A stretch of 64,000 nucleotides of DNA from the NCBI RefSeq assembly GCF_014646355.1, contig NZ_BMNH01000025.1, positions 1 to 64,000 on the forward strand. Reading direction: 5' to 3'. Under the pieces are notes generated by a model. The model saw only the letters and a list, made by a program, of their open reading frames with translations. It was not told the origin of the DNA and made no database searches. Positions 24,514 to 32,122 of this stretch are shown in pieces. How positions within the stretch are numbered: the stretch's first letter is position 1; each line of letters starts with the position of its first letter. The translations under genes were made by a program, and so were the position numbers. Source of the DNA: Nonomuraea cavernae. Lineage in GTDB: Bacteria > Actinomycetota > Actinomycetes > Streptosporangiales > Streptosporangiaceae.

Positions 24514-24519
24514 TACAAT
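24514..24519 (+). promoter_or_regulatory. -10 element of a probably leaderless transcript
   Basis: TACAAT ends 6 nt before the ATG of the WYL regulator, so transcription should begin at or next to the start codon. No clear -35 is seen 17-18 bp upstream, where the tandem repeat ends. Confidence 0.5.
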
Positions 24520-24525
24520 GGCGGC

Positions 24526-25497
24526 ATGCGCGCCAGCCGCCTGCTCTCGCTCCTGCTGCTCCTGCAGACGCGCGGTCGCATGACGGCACCCGACCTGGCC
24601 GAGGAGCTGGAGGTGTCGGTCCGCACCGTCTACCGCGACGTGGAGGCGCTGTCGGCGGCCGGGGTGCCCGTCTACGCCGACCGCGGTCCGGCCGGCGGCT
24701 ACCGGCTGCTCGACGGCTACCGCACCCGGCTCAACGGGCTGACGGCCGAGGAGGCGTCCTCGCTGTTCCTGGCCGCGCTGCCCGGCCCGGCCGCCGAGCT
24801 GGGGCTGGCCGAGGTGGCGGCCAACGCCGAGCTGAAGCTGCTGGCCGCGTTGCCGCCCGAGCCGCGCTCCCACGTCTCCCGGCTGCGCGAGCGGTTCCTG
24901 CTGGACGTGCCGGGCTGGTATCGCGAGGCCGACGACGTGCCGCGCCTCGGCGAGGTCTCCGAGGCGGTGTGGGAGCGGCGGCCGCTCCGGATGACCTACC
25001 GCCGCTGGGGCGGCAAGGTGGTCGAGCGGGTGGTCCACCCCTACGGCCTGGTCCTCAAGGGCGGCTCGTGGTATCTGGTCGCCACGCCCGTGGGACAGAA
25101 CCCGCGCACCTACCGGGTCTCGCGCGTCCTGACGCTCGAGACGCTGCCCGGCCGCTTCGACCGGCCCGAGGATTTCGACCTGGCCCGGTTCTGGCGCTCC
25201 TACTCCCAGGAGTTCCGCGAGCGCATGTACACCGCCGAGGCCGTCATCAGGCTGGCCCCCGGCCGCGACGGCCTGCTCGCCTACACCATGGGCAACGACG
25301 TGGTGGCCGCGGCTCTGGCCGCCGCCGGCGAGGCCGACGCCGAGGGGTGGCGCACGCTGACCGTGCCGATCGAGTCGGTCACCCACGCCCGCTGGCTGCT
25401 GCTGCGCATGGGGGCCGGCGTGGAGGTGCTCGGGCCGCCCGAGCTGCGCGAGGCGATGGCGGAGACGGTCGCCGAGCTCGGGAAAATGTACGGGTGA
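24526..25497 (+). CDS. WYL-domain transcriptional regulator (YafY family)
   Basis: 323 residues. N-terminal DeoR-like HTH (about 1-60: LLLLLQTRGRMTAPDLAEEL then VSVRTVYRDVEALSAAGVPV), the middle region, a WYL domain (about 140-215, with RRWGGKVVERVVHPYGLVLK and WYLVA), and a C-terminal WCX extension. WYL domains bind nucleic acid or nucleotide ligands, and members of this family regulate stress, DNA damage or phage defence genes. Target unknown; the tandem repeat upstream could hold its sites. LysE follows after 21 nt. Confidence 0.93.
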   Translation: MRASRLLSLLLLLQTRGRMTAPDLAEELEVSVRTVYRDVEALSAAGVPVYADRGPAGGYRLLDGYRTRLNGLTAEEASSLFLAALPGPAAELGLAEVAANAELKLLAALPPEPRSHVSRLRERFLLDVPGWYREADDVPRLGEVSEAVWERRPLRMTYRRWGGKVVERVVHPYGLVLKGGSWYLVATPVGQNPRTYRVSRVLTLETLPGRFDRPEDFDLARFWRSYSQEFRERMYTAEAVIRLAPGRDGLLAYTMGNDVVAAALAAAGEADAEGWRTLTVPIESVTHARWLLLRMGAGVEVLGPPELREAMAETVAELGKMYG

Positions 25498-25518
25498 TCG
25501 CGGCAGACTTCTGCCACC

Positions 25519-26145
25519 ATGCCGGTCATGTACCTCATAGCGTTCATCGGTGCCTGTGTCCTGGTGGCCATGGCCCCGGGCGTGAGCACCGCGGTCATCC
25601 TGCGCCAGACCGTCCGGGCGGGCAGGGGATCCGGCATGGCGGCCACGCTCGGCAACGAGACCGGCATCCTGGCGTGGGCACTGGCGGCCGCCTTCGGTCT
25701 GTCCGCGATGGTGCTGGCCTCGCAGCTGGCCTACGACGTGATGCGGATCGCCGGCGCGGTCGTCCTGGTGGTGATGGGCGCGCAGTCGCTCTGGCAGTCC
25801 CGCCAGAGCGCGCCCCGGATCGAGCCGGCGGACGCGGGCGTCGACGGGTGGCGCCGCTCCTACCTCACCGGGCTCGGCACCTGCCTGGCCAACCCGAAAG
25901 CCGCGGTGTTCGCGATGTCCTTCCTGCCGCAGTTCGTGCCGCCTGGGCAGAACATTCCGCTGACGCTGGTCGTGCTCGCCGTCGTCTGGGTGCTGGTCGA
26001 CACGCTCTGGTACGGCCTGCTCGTCTGGGCGGCCGGCGCGGCCAAGGCGTTCCTAGCGAGGCCACGGGTGCGGAGACGGCTGGAGCGGATCTCCGGCGTC
26101 GTCCTCATCGGCCTGGGCGTCCGGCTGGCGGTGGAGTCCCGATGA
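25519..26145 (+). CDS. LysE/RhtB family amino-acid exporter
   Basis: 208 residues, six membrane helices. Family pattern: MAPGVSTAVILRQTVRAGRGSG (as two pieces around the first loop), GAVVLVVMGAQSLW, then TGLGTCLANPKAAVFAMSFL (about 113-132, the conserved Asn-Pro-Lys) and a final helix. Exports amino acids or small metabolites; substrate unknown. It overlaps the hydrolase gene by 4 nt. Confidence 0.92.
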   Translation: MPVMYLIAFIGACVLVAMAPGVSTAVILRQTVRAGRGSGMAATLGNETGILAWALAAAFGLSAMVLASQLAYDVMRIAGAVVLVVMGAQSLWQSRQSAPRIEPADAGVDGWRRSYLTGLGTCLANPKAAVFAMSFLPQFVPPGQNIPLTLVVLAVVWVLVDTLWYGLLVWAAGAAKAFLARPRVRRRLERISGVVLIGLGVRLAVESR

Positions 26146-26870
26146 CGATCTGGTACGAAGAGGCAGGCTCGGGCGATCCGGTGGTGCTGCTGGCGTCGAG
26201 CGCGGCCGACGCCGGCATGTGGGACGGCCAGTGGGAGGCGCTGGCCGGGCGGTTCCGGGTCATCCGGGCCGACTACCGGGGCTTCGGCCGCACCCCGTAC
26301 GAGGCGGCGGAGCCGTACAGTGACGCGGGCGACGTGCGGGAGGTGCTCCGCCTGCTGGGCGTGCGCCGGGCGGCGCTGGTCGGCTCCTCCTACGGGTGCC
26401 GGGTCGCGCTGCGGCTGTCGAGTCTGGCCGACCGGCTGGTGCTGCTCAACCCCGGTTCGGACCTGCCGGCGACGCCCGACCTGAAGGAGTTCGGGGCGGA
26501 GGAGAACCGGCTGCTGGAGGCGGGTGACGTGGCCGCCGCCGCCGAGCTCAACGCCCGCACCTGGCTCGGGCCCGAGGCCGACGCGGCCACCCGGGAGCGG
26601 CTGGTGGCCATGCAGGCCCACGCGTTCGCGATGCAGCTGGCCGCCGACCCGGAGCCGTCGCAGTTCGCGCCCGACTACACCCTGGCCGCCGTCGAGGCGC
26701 CCGCGCTGGTCGTCGGCGGCGCGCACGACCTGCCGTACTTCCAGCGCAGCGCCCGCCACGTCGCCGCCGGACTGCCGCGGGCCGAGCTGCTGGAGCTCGG
26801 CTGGGCCGGGCACCTGCCGGCTCTCGAACGTCCGAGGGAGATCGCCGCCCTGCTGCTGGACTACCTTTGA
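26142..26870 (+). CDS. alpha/beta hydrolase
   Basis: 242 residues. Nucleophile elbow GSSYG (Ser about 80), acid Asp in GGAHDLPY (about 197) and catalytic His in GWAGHLPALERP (about 225) form a full triad. The oxyanion region is LLASSAADAGMW. There is a helical cap between about 110 and 180. Substrate unknown. ATG 26142 overlaps the LysE stop, so it is coupled to the exporter and regulator. Confidence 0.9.
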   Translation: MTIWYEEAGSGDPVVLLASSAADAGMWDGQWEALAGRFRVIRADYRGFGRTPYEAAEPYSDAGDVREVLRLLGVRRAALVGSSYGCRVALRLSSLADRLVLLNPGSDLPATPDLKEFGAEENRLLEAGDVAAAAELNARTWLGPEADAATRERLVAMQAHAFAMQLAADPEPSQFAPDYTLAAVEAPALVVGGAHDLPYFQRSARHVAAGLPRAELLELGWAGHLPALERPREIAALLLDYL

Positions 26871-26873
26871 CCC

Positions 26874-27086
26874 ATGACGAACGACCTGGCGACCCTCATG
26901 CGGCAGGCTCAGGACGACGATCCGCTGCGGGCTCTGGAGGCCACCACGGCGCTGCGCCGCGAGCTGGAGCGGATGGAGGCGGTGCAGGTGCGCCGGGCCC
27001 GGGTGGCGGGGCTGCCCTGGGCGCAGATCGCCCACGCCATCGGAGTGAGCAAGCAGGCCGTGCACAAGAAGTACGGGCGGGGCTGA
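26874..27086 (+). CDS. small HTH protein
   Basis: 70 residues, 3 nt after the hydrolase stop. A helical N-terminus (about 1-40, with LRRELERMEAVQVRRARV) and a C-terminal helix-turn-helix GLPWAQIAHAIGVSKQAVHKKYG (two helices of sigma-region-4 or resolvase type). Probably a DNA-binding accessory regulator of the same operon. No ligand domain. Confidence 0.8.
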   Translation: MTNDLATLMRQAQDDDPLRALEATTALRRELERMEAVQVRRARVAGLPWAQIAHAIGVSKQAVHKKYGRG

Positions 27087-27093
27087 GCGAGGC

Positions 27094-27516
27094 TCAGGAC
27101 CACTGGCGGGCGTACCATCCGAGCGCGATGTTCCACGAGTAGCCGCGCCTGATCCGCCCGGCCACGCCGGGCGGCAGCGTGTCGAGGCCGCGGTGCTCCA
27201 GCAGCACCTCGGTGCCGTCGTCGACGGGCGAGAAGGCCACCTCGATCTCCATCCGGCCGGTCGGGTTGAGCAGGTCGGCCCAGACGAGGCGACGCGGCGG
27301 GTCCCAGATGAGGATCCGGCCGGTGTCGACGTGACCGCCGTCGGACCACAGCTCGCGCAGGTAGCCGTCCTGGAACCGGATGCCGGACGCGCGGGCGGGG
27401 TCGACCCAGCTGTGCGGTCCGCGCACGTACCAGCTGTCGATCTCATCGGTGAAGATCCGGAACGCGGTGGCGGGGTCGACCGGCACCGTGACGCCGGCCC
27501 GCACGGAGGAGCTCAC
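27094..27516 (-). CDS. SRPBCC (AHSA1-like) domain protein
   Basis: 140 residues. START-like helix-grip fold with the AHSA1 pattern: VPVDPATAFRIFTDEIDSWY at the N-terminus, GRILIWDPPRRLVWADL in the middle and the C-terminal helix with ALGWYARQW. Such proteins bind hydrophobic ligands and are often paired with ArsR regulators, as here: the start codon overlaps the stop of the ArsR gene by 4 nt. Confidence 0.9.
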   Translation of the reverse strand: MSSSVRAGVTVPVDPATAFRIFTDEIDSWYVRGPHSWVDPARASGIRFQDGYLRELWSDGGHVDTGRILIWDPPRRLVWADLLNPTGRMEIEVAFSPVDDGTEVLLEHRGLDTLPPGVAGRIRRGYSWNIALGWYARQWS

Positions 27517-27836
27517 CGGCCGCGCTCCACGTGGTTCTTGAACGAGCCGAGCTGCTCGGCCCAGAACGCCTGCACCTGGTCGAGCCAGGCCTGAAGGGCG
27601 GTGAACGGCTCGGGGCGCAGGGTGTAGAGCCGCAGGCGGGCGTCCTCGCCGCCCGCCTCGGCCTGGACCAGCCCGCCGGCCCTCAGCACCCGGAGGTGCC
27701 TGCTCAGCGCGGGCGGGCTCATCTGGACGGCCTGGGCCAGCTCGCCGGCCGGCCGGGGCCCGTCGCGCAGCAGGTCGATCACCTTGCGCCGGGTGGGGTC
27801 GGCGAGCGCGGCCAGTGTCGCGTCCACATCGTTCAT
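27513..27836 (-). CDS. ArsR family regulator
   Basis: 107 residues, winged HTH: MNDVDATLAALADPTRRKVIDL, then PAGELAQAVQMSPPALSRHLRVLR (recognition helix) and a wing. No metal-binding Cys pair is present in the usual alpha-3 site, so it is not an obvious metal sensor. First gene of the ArsR-SRPBCC unit, divergent to a VOC gene with palindromic operators between. Confidence 0.93.
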   Translation of the reverse strand: MNDVDATLAALADPTRRKVIDLLRDGPRPAGELAQAVQMSPPALSRHLRVLRAGGLVQAEAGGEDARLRLYTLRPEPFTALQAWLDQVQAFWAEQLGSFKNHVERGR

Positions 27837-27842
27837 GTTGGC

Positions 27843-27885
27843 GTTAATCTTTAACCGCTTTCGTTATACTCTGACTCGTTAACGA
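27843..27885. promoter_or_regulatory. two palindromic operators and -10 element in the ArsR/VOC divergent promoter
   Basis: GTTAA-TCT-TTAAC at 27843-27855 and TCGTTAACGA at 27876-27885 flank TATACT (27865-27870), a good plus-strand -10. An ArsR dimer on these sites would block both directions. Confidence 0.55.
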
Positions 27886-27913
27886 TAGCGCTGATTATTG
27901 CGGAGGTTCGCCG

Positions 27914-28255
27914 ATGGTTGTCCAGCTGGGTTACTACACGCTGTCCGTCCAGGACCTCGACCGGGCGGCCGCCTTTTACGGCGCGCTGTTCGGCTGGGAG
28001 TTCAGGCGCGAGCACAAGAGCTCCCTGCACGTCACCAACACCGCCGTGCCGATGGGCCTCACCTCGACCGGGCCGTCGTCGCAGCCCAACCTCTACTACC
28101 GCGTCGACGACATCGACGCCGCCGTCAAGCAGGTGCGCGAGCTGGGCGGCACGACCGGGGAGGTGATGGACAGCAAGTCGGGACGCAGCTGTGCCTGCGT
28201 CGACGACCAGGGCACCGAGCTGAGCCTGTGGGAGCCCGCTCCCGGCTTCGACTGA
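27914..28255 (+). CDS. VOC (glyoxalase/bleomycin resistance-like) domain protein
   Basis: 113 residues. One vicinal-oxygen-chelate module pair: YYTLSVQDLDRAAAFYGALFGWEF, then NLYYRVDDIDAAVKQVRELGG and the C-terminal DDQGTELSLWEPA. Family members are dioxygenases, isomerases or antibiotic-binding proteins; metal ligands are not obvious. Divergent to the ArsR gene. Confidence 0.9.
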   Translation: MVVQLGYYTLSVQDLDRAAAFYGALFGWEFRREHKSSLHVTNTAVPMGLTSTGPSSQPNLYYRVDDIDAAVKQVRELGGTTGEVMDSKSGRSCACVDDQGTELSLWEPAPGFD

Positions 28256-28314
28256 CCGTGTTCGCCGAGGCCTGACCGTGGCGGTGCCGTCGCCTCCCTT
28301 CCGGCGGGCGCCTG

Positions 28315-29193
28315 TCAGTCGGGGGCCTTGACGGTGGCGATGCCGAGGGTGCTGGTCATCGGCAGCAGGCCCGCCTCGAAGACCGCGCCCATGAACGGCA
28401 GGACGAGCCGCGCCAGCAGCTCCGCGCGCTCCTCGCCGAGCTTCCGCCACGGCTCGGCGGCCAGCTCGTCGGTCATCCGCTCCACCTGGTCGCGCAGCTC
28501 GCGGCCCGCCTGTGTGGCCTGGCCGTCGGCGCCGACCAGGCCGCGCGAGGCCAGCCGGTCCCGGGCGGCCGCCCACTCCTGCTCGCTCCACTCGCGTCCG
28601 GCGAAGCTCGCCACCGGAGCGGCGCCGACGGCGGCGAACGACACCAGAGACTCGCACGGGTCGAGCCCCGCGGCCAGCAGCGCCGTCAGGTGCCCGTCGC
28701 CGCGGTGCTCGCGCAGCACGGTGGCGGCCTGCCAGAGCGCCAGGTGCGGCTCGTCGGGCCAGGGCAGGTCGAGGTTGGCGGCGGCGAACGGCCGGTGCGC
28801 CACGGTTACGCTCTCCGCGGCGCGCTTGGCGAGCTCGGCCGCCTCGCTCACCTCGGGGGCCGCCACCTTCTCCCCGAGCAGGTCACGATAGGTCCGGTCG
28901 ACCGCCCGCGACCGGGCCGCCAGCACCTGCTCGGGGGAGGCGGTGTCCCAGATCGCCGGAATGTGCTCGGCGATCATTCCGGGCGCGAAGCTGTAGTAGG
29001 TGGCGGTGGCCAGGCGCGAGCCCACCGCGCCCAGCGGGGCGGTGCGGTAGGCGAAGTAGCTCGGCCAGCGTGACTCCACGTCGTAGCCGAGCGCCGCGGC
29101 CTCCTCGAACCCCTGGGGCGAGAAGTACAGCGCGGCGTGGATGGGCTCAAGGTGGTGCCACAGGTGACGGGCAAGCTTGCGATAGGTGGACAT
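28315..29193 (-). CDS. SCO6745-type helical protein (SalK-like)
   Basis: 292 residues, almost all alpha-helical. The start MSTYRKLARHLWHHLEPIHA and the segment YFSPQGFEEAAALGYD match a family of uncharacterised actinobacterial proteins. The C-terminal half has a winged-helix-like segment (EWAAARDRLASRGLVGADGQ and TQAGRELRDQVERMTDELAA). ATG 29193 is preceded by GAGGA. No catalytic motif. The divergent CGNR-type gene begins 31 bp away, so shared regulation is likely. Confidence 0.75.
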   Translation of the reverse strand: MSTYRKLARHLWHHLEPIHAALYFSPQGFEEAAALGYDVESRWPSYFAYRTAPLGAVGSRLATATYYSFAPGMIAEHIPAIWDTASPEQVLAARSRAVDRTYRDLLGEKVAAPEVSEAAELAKRAAESVTVAHRPFAAANLDLPWPDEPHLALWQAATVLREHRGDGHLTALLAAGLDPCESLVSFAAVGAAPVASFAGREWSEQEWAAARDRLASRGLVGADGQATQAGRELRDQVERMTDELAAEPWRKLGEERAELLARLVLPFMGAVFEAGLLPMTSTLGIATVKAPD

Positions 29194-29224
29194 GTCGTCG
29201 AGATCCTCACTGCCTAGATAAGGT

Positions 29225-29806
29225 ATGACGGTGACGATAGACCCATGGCGCATCACTGGTCAATCCCAAATAGACAGTTATGTCGGGCGGTGGGTGGAGT
29301 TCGCCGTGCTGCTGGTGAACACACTGGCCGTGGACCGTGCCCACGGCCGTCCCGTATCTCCGCCCGCGGACGGCGCCGACCGGCTCAGCCACCTGCTCGC
29401 CGCCCTCCCCCCACCCGCCGGGCCGGTGACCGCCGACGACGCCGACCGGCTGGCCGAGGTGGCGGCCGAGCTCCGGCCGCTGTTCGCCGACGGGCCGCCG
29501 CCGGTCACCGGCCTGAACGAGTCGCTGGTACGGCACGGCGCGGTCCCCACCCTGTACGGCGATCCGCCCAAGCTGGGCTTCCACCGGCCGGAGGCCGGCC
29601 TGGTCGACGCCTGGGCGGCCGACGCCGGCACGGCCCTGGCCATGGTGATCGGGGTGGGGCAGGGGACGCGGCTCCGGTCCTGCCAGGCGGACGGCTGTGA
29701 CCTGGTGTTCTTCGACGTCACCCGCAACGCCTCGCGCAGGTTCTGCGGGCTGTCGTGCCAGAACCGCGCCAAGGCCAGCGCCTACCGAGCCCGCCGCCGC
29801 GGCTGA
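29225..29806 (+). CDS. CGNR zinc-finger / ABATE-like transcription factor
   Basis: 193 residues. The C-terminal zinc finger (about 158-190) has Cys at CQADGC, then the TRNASRRFC-N3-C segment and an NRAKASAYRARRR basic helix. The family motif CGNR reads CQNR here. The N-terminal 150 residues are the helical ABATE-like domain. Presumed DNA-binding stress regulator, possibly of the divergent SCO6745-type gene. Confidence 0.85.
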   Translation: MTVTIDPWRITGQSQIDSYVGRWVEFAVLLVNTLAVDRAHGRPVSPPADGADRLSHLLAALPPPAGPVTADDADRLAEVAAELRPLFADGPPPVTGLNESLVRHGAVPTLYGDPPKLGFHRPEAGLVDAWAADAGTALAMVIGVGQGTRLRSCQADGCDLVFFDVTRNASRRFCGLSCQNRAKASAYRARRRG

Positions 29807-29815
29807 CCCCCCGGG

Positions 29816-31126
29816 TCACAGGGTGACGGTCACCTCAAGGCCGCCCTCCGGGAGCGGACGGACGTTCAGAGCGCCGTCGTGGGCCTGGACGATGGCGGCC
29901 ACGATCGACAGGCCCAGCCCCAGACCGTCGCCGTCGGCCCTGCGGCGCGTTTCCAGGCGCTGGAAGGGCTGCAGGAGCGTGCCGGCCCTGTCGGGCGGGA
30001 TCACCGGGCCGCTGTTGGCGACCCTGAGAGTGGGACGGCCGGACCGCACGGCGGTCGACACCGAGATCCAGCCGCCGGGCACGTTGTGCCGCACGGCGTT
30101 GTCCAGCAGGTTCGAGACCAGCCGCTCCAGCAGGGCGCGATCTCCCGAGGCGGGGGCGGGGCCGAGTGCGCGCTCGACCCGCACCCGCCGCCCGCCGGGG
30201 CCGCCGACGCTCCGGCGCAGCCGTGGGTCCGGGTGGTCGTCGTGGGCTTCGTCCCGGTCTCCGCTCCCGGCTCTGCTCTGGGCTTCATCCGGGTAGTCGT
30301 CCTGGTCTCTGTTCGGGTCCTCGTTCGGGTCCTCGTTCCCGTCCTCGGGCGGGGGCTCCCGTTGATCGAGGGCCTGCGCTGTGATCAGTGCCAGGTCCAG
30401 GGGCTCCCGGTGCTGGAGGCCCTGCTGGCTCCGGGCCAGGGTGAGCAGCGCCTCGATCAGCCGTTCCTGGTGCCGCCCGGCGGCCAGCAGCCGTTCCAGG
30501 ACGGCCCGCAGTGCTCCGGCGTCGGCCTCCGGATCGCCGAGCGCGACCTCGGCCATGGCCCGCTGCAACGTCAGCGGCGTGCGCAGCTCGTGGGAGGCGT
30601 TGGCGACGAACCGCCGCTGCGCCGTGAACGCGGCCTCCAGCCGGTCCAGCAGCTCGTCGAAGGTGTCGGCCAGCTCCTTCAGCTCGTCGTCCGGCCCCGG
30701 CGCGGCCAGCCGCCGGTCGAGCCGGTCGGCCGTGATGCGCCGTACGGTGGCGGTCATGTCGCCCAGCGGCCGCAGCACCCGCCCGGCCATCAGCCAGCCC
30801 AGGAGCATCGATGCGAAGGCCATGACCACCAGTGCGATCAGGGAGTTGACCAGCAGCCGGCGCAGGCTCGCGGCCTGCTCCGCCTCGATCCCCGGCGTCG
30901 TGACCGGAGGTTCGAGCCCGTCGGGCGGGCTGAGCGGGCTGAGCGGGCTGAGCGGGCTGGGCGGGCTGAGCGGGTCGGGCAGGTCGGGCGGGTCGGGGGC
31001 GGTCGGCGGGCCGGGGAAGGGGGAGTGCTCGACGAGGAGATAGATGAGGGCGACCAGCAGCGCCCCGGCGACCAGGAACAGCCCGCTGTAGAGCAGGGTC
31101 AGCCGCAGCCGGACCGTCCACCTCAT
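29816..31126 (-). CDS. sensor histidine kinase with Pro-rich extracytoplasmic segment
   Basis: 436 residues. Membrane helices at about 8-32 and 93-115 bracket an extracellular segment of about 60 residues that is mostly Pro, Leu, Ser and Asp (LSP repeats). Then a HAMP domain, HisKA with phospho-acceptor His179 (ASHELRTPL), and HATPase (NLLDNAVRHN, then GDGLGLGLSIVAA). Between HisKA and HATPase is an unusual hydrophilic insertion of about 75 residues with EDPN/DQDD-type acidic repeats (about 255-330). It lies 25 nt after the response-regulator gene and is its partner. Confidence 0.94.
   Translation of the reverse strand: MRWTVRLRLTLLYSGLFLVAGALLVALIYLLVEHSPFPGPPTAPDPPDLPDPLSPPSPLSPLSPLSPPDGLEPPVTTPGIEAEQAASLRRLLVNSLIALVVMAFASMLLGWLMAGRVLRPLGDMTATVRRITADRLDRRLAAPGPDDELKELADTFDELLDRLEAAFTAQRRFVANASHELRTPLTLQRAMAEVALGDPEADAGALRAVLERLLAAGRHQERLIEALLTLARSQQGLQHREPLDLALITAQALDQREPPPEDGNEDPNEDPNRDQDDYPDEAQSRAGSGDRDEAHDDHPDPRLRRSVGGPGGRRVRVERALGPAPASGDRALLERLVSNLLDNAVRHNVPGGWISVSTAVRSGRPTLRVANSGPVIPPDRAGTLLQPFQRLETRRRADGDGLGLGLSIVAAIVQAHDGALNVRPLPEGGLEVTVTL
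30927..30971. repeat. 9-bp tandem repeat inside the kinase gene
   Basis: Five copies of GGGCTGAGC (fourth copy with one change), continuing as degenerate GGGTCGG(G/C) units; encodes the Leu-Ser-Pro repeats of the sensor loop. Such repeats can change copy number by slippage without shifting the frame. Confidence 0.85.
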
Positions 31127-31151
31127 GGAGACTCCTTGACCGGGGCGGGCA

Positions 31152-31805
31152 TCAGATCCGGTATCCGGCCTGGGGGACCGTCTCGATCAGCGGCGGGTCG
31201 CCGAGTTTGCGGCGTAACCGGCTGACCGTCACCTTCACGGTCTGCGTGAACGGGTCGGCGAACTCGTCCCAGCCCCGTTCCAGGAGCTGTTCGGCGGAGA
31301 CCACGGCCCCCCGGGCGGACAGCAGCAACTCCAGCACGGCGAACTCCTTGGGGCTCAACGGCAGCCGCTGCCCGTCGCGGGTGGCGATCCGGGTGGCCGG
31401 GTCGAGCCGCAGGTCGCCGTGGACCAGCACCGGAGGCAGGGCCGGCCGTGAGCGCCTGGCCAGCGCCCGGATCCGGGCGACCAGCTCGGCGAACGCGAAC
31501 GGCTTGGGCAAGTAGTCGTCGGCGCCCAGGCCCAGCCCGGTCACCTTGTCGTCGATGGTCGCGGCGGCGGTGAGCATGAGCACCCGCGCCGGGTAGCCCG
31601 CCCTGGTCAGCGCCCCGCACACGTCGTCACCGTGCAGGCCCGGCAGGTCGCGGTCGAGGACGACGACGTCGTAGTCGTTGACCGCCGTGCGATCGAGCGC
31701 GGCCTCACCGTCCAGCGCCACGTCCACGGCCATGCCCTCGCGGCGCAGCCCCATGGCCACGGTCTGGGCCAGCTCCTCGTGGTCCTCGACCACCAGCACT
31801 CTCAC
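31152..31805 (-). CDS. OmpR/PhoB family response regulator
   Basis: 217 residues from GTG 31805 with GGGGGAT upstream; the longer open frame covers the promoter. Receiver domain with phospho-acceptor Asp51 (VVVLDRDLPG), acidic Glu7-Asp8, Thr in MLTAAAT and Lys in YLPKPF; C-terminal winged HTH (about 125-217) with PLSPKEFAVLELLLS and TVKVTVSRLRRKLGDPP. Regulator of the adjacent kinase; phased GTAAC repeats upstream suggest autoregulation and control of the divergent small secreted peptide. Confidence 0.95.
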   Translation of the reverse strand: MRVLVVEDHEELAQTVAMGLRREGMAVDVALDGEAALDRTAVNDYDVVVLDRDLPGLHGDDVCGALTRAGYPARVLMLTAAATIDDKVTGLGLGADDYLPKPFAFAELVARIRALARRSRPALPPVLVHGDLRLDPATRIATRDGQRLPLSPKEFAVLELLLSARGAVVSAEQLLERGWDEFADPFTQTVKVTVSRLRRKLGDPPLIETVPQAGYRI

Positions 31806-31830
31806 GATCCCCCAGAATGCCCCGCGCCCG

Positions 31831-31869
31831 GTAACAGCGGGGTAACCACCGCCGTTCCCGCCCCGTAAC
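31831..31869. promoter_or_regulatory. helically phased GTAAC direct repeats
   Basis: GTAAC begins at 31831, 31842 and 31865, spacings of 11 and 23 bp (about one and two turns). OmpR-type regulators bind direct repeats with 10-11 bp spacing. The site lies between the regulator gene and the divergent small peptide gene. Confidence 0.5.
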
Positions 31870-31926
31870 CGGCTCCCGGCTTGTCTGGCTGCCACGACGA
31901 CCTGTCGGCAGAGAAGGAGAATCACC

Positions 31927-32115
31927 ATGGCAACCGGAAAGATCAGCAGGGCGATTCTCGCCGCCACGGTGCTCATCGTGGCGGTGGGGGCGGCCGGATC
32001 GGCGGATGTGCGGGCTCCGTCGCCCCCGGTGCCGCCCTCGGCTCCGGCGGCGCCTCCGGTTCCAGAGGCGCCCCCAGCTCCAGAGGCGCCCCCGGCCCCG
32101 GAGCTCCCTTCCTGA
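31927..32115 (+). CDS. small secreted Pro/Ala-rich peptide
   Basis: 62 residues. GAAGGAG ribosome site 8 nt upstream of ATG. A signal peptide (KISRAILAATVLIVAVGAAG, about 5-24, cleavage probably in the AGSADVRA region) is followed by a mature part of about 36 residues made of Pro-Glu-Ala-Pro-Pro-Ala repeats. No Cys. Divergent to the two-component system whose kinase also has a Pro-rich outer loop. Function unknown. Confidence 0.7.
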   Translation: MATGKISRAILAATVLIVAVGAAGSADVRAPSPPVPPSAPAAPPVPEAPPAPEAPPAPELPS

Positions 32116-32122
32116 CGCGCGG

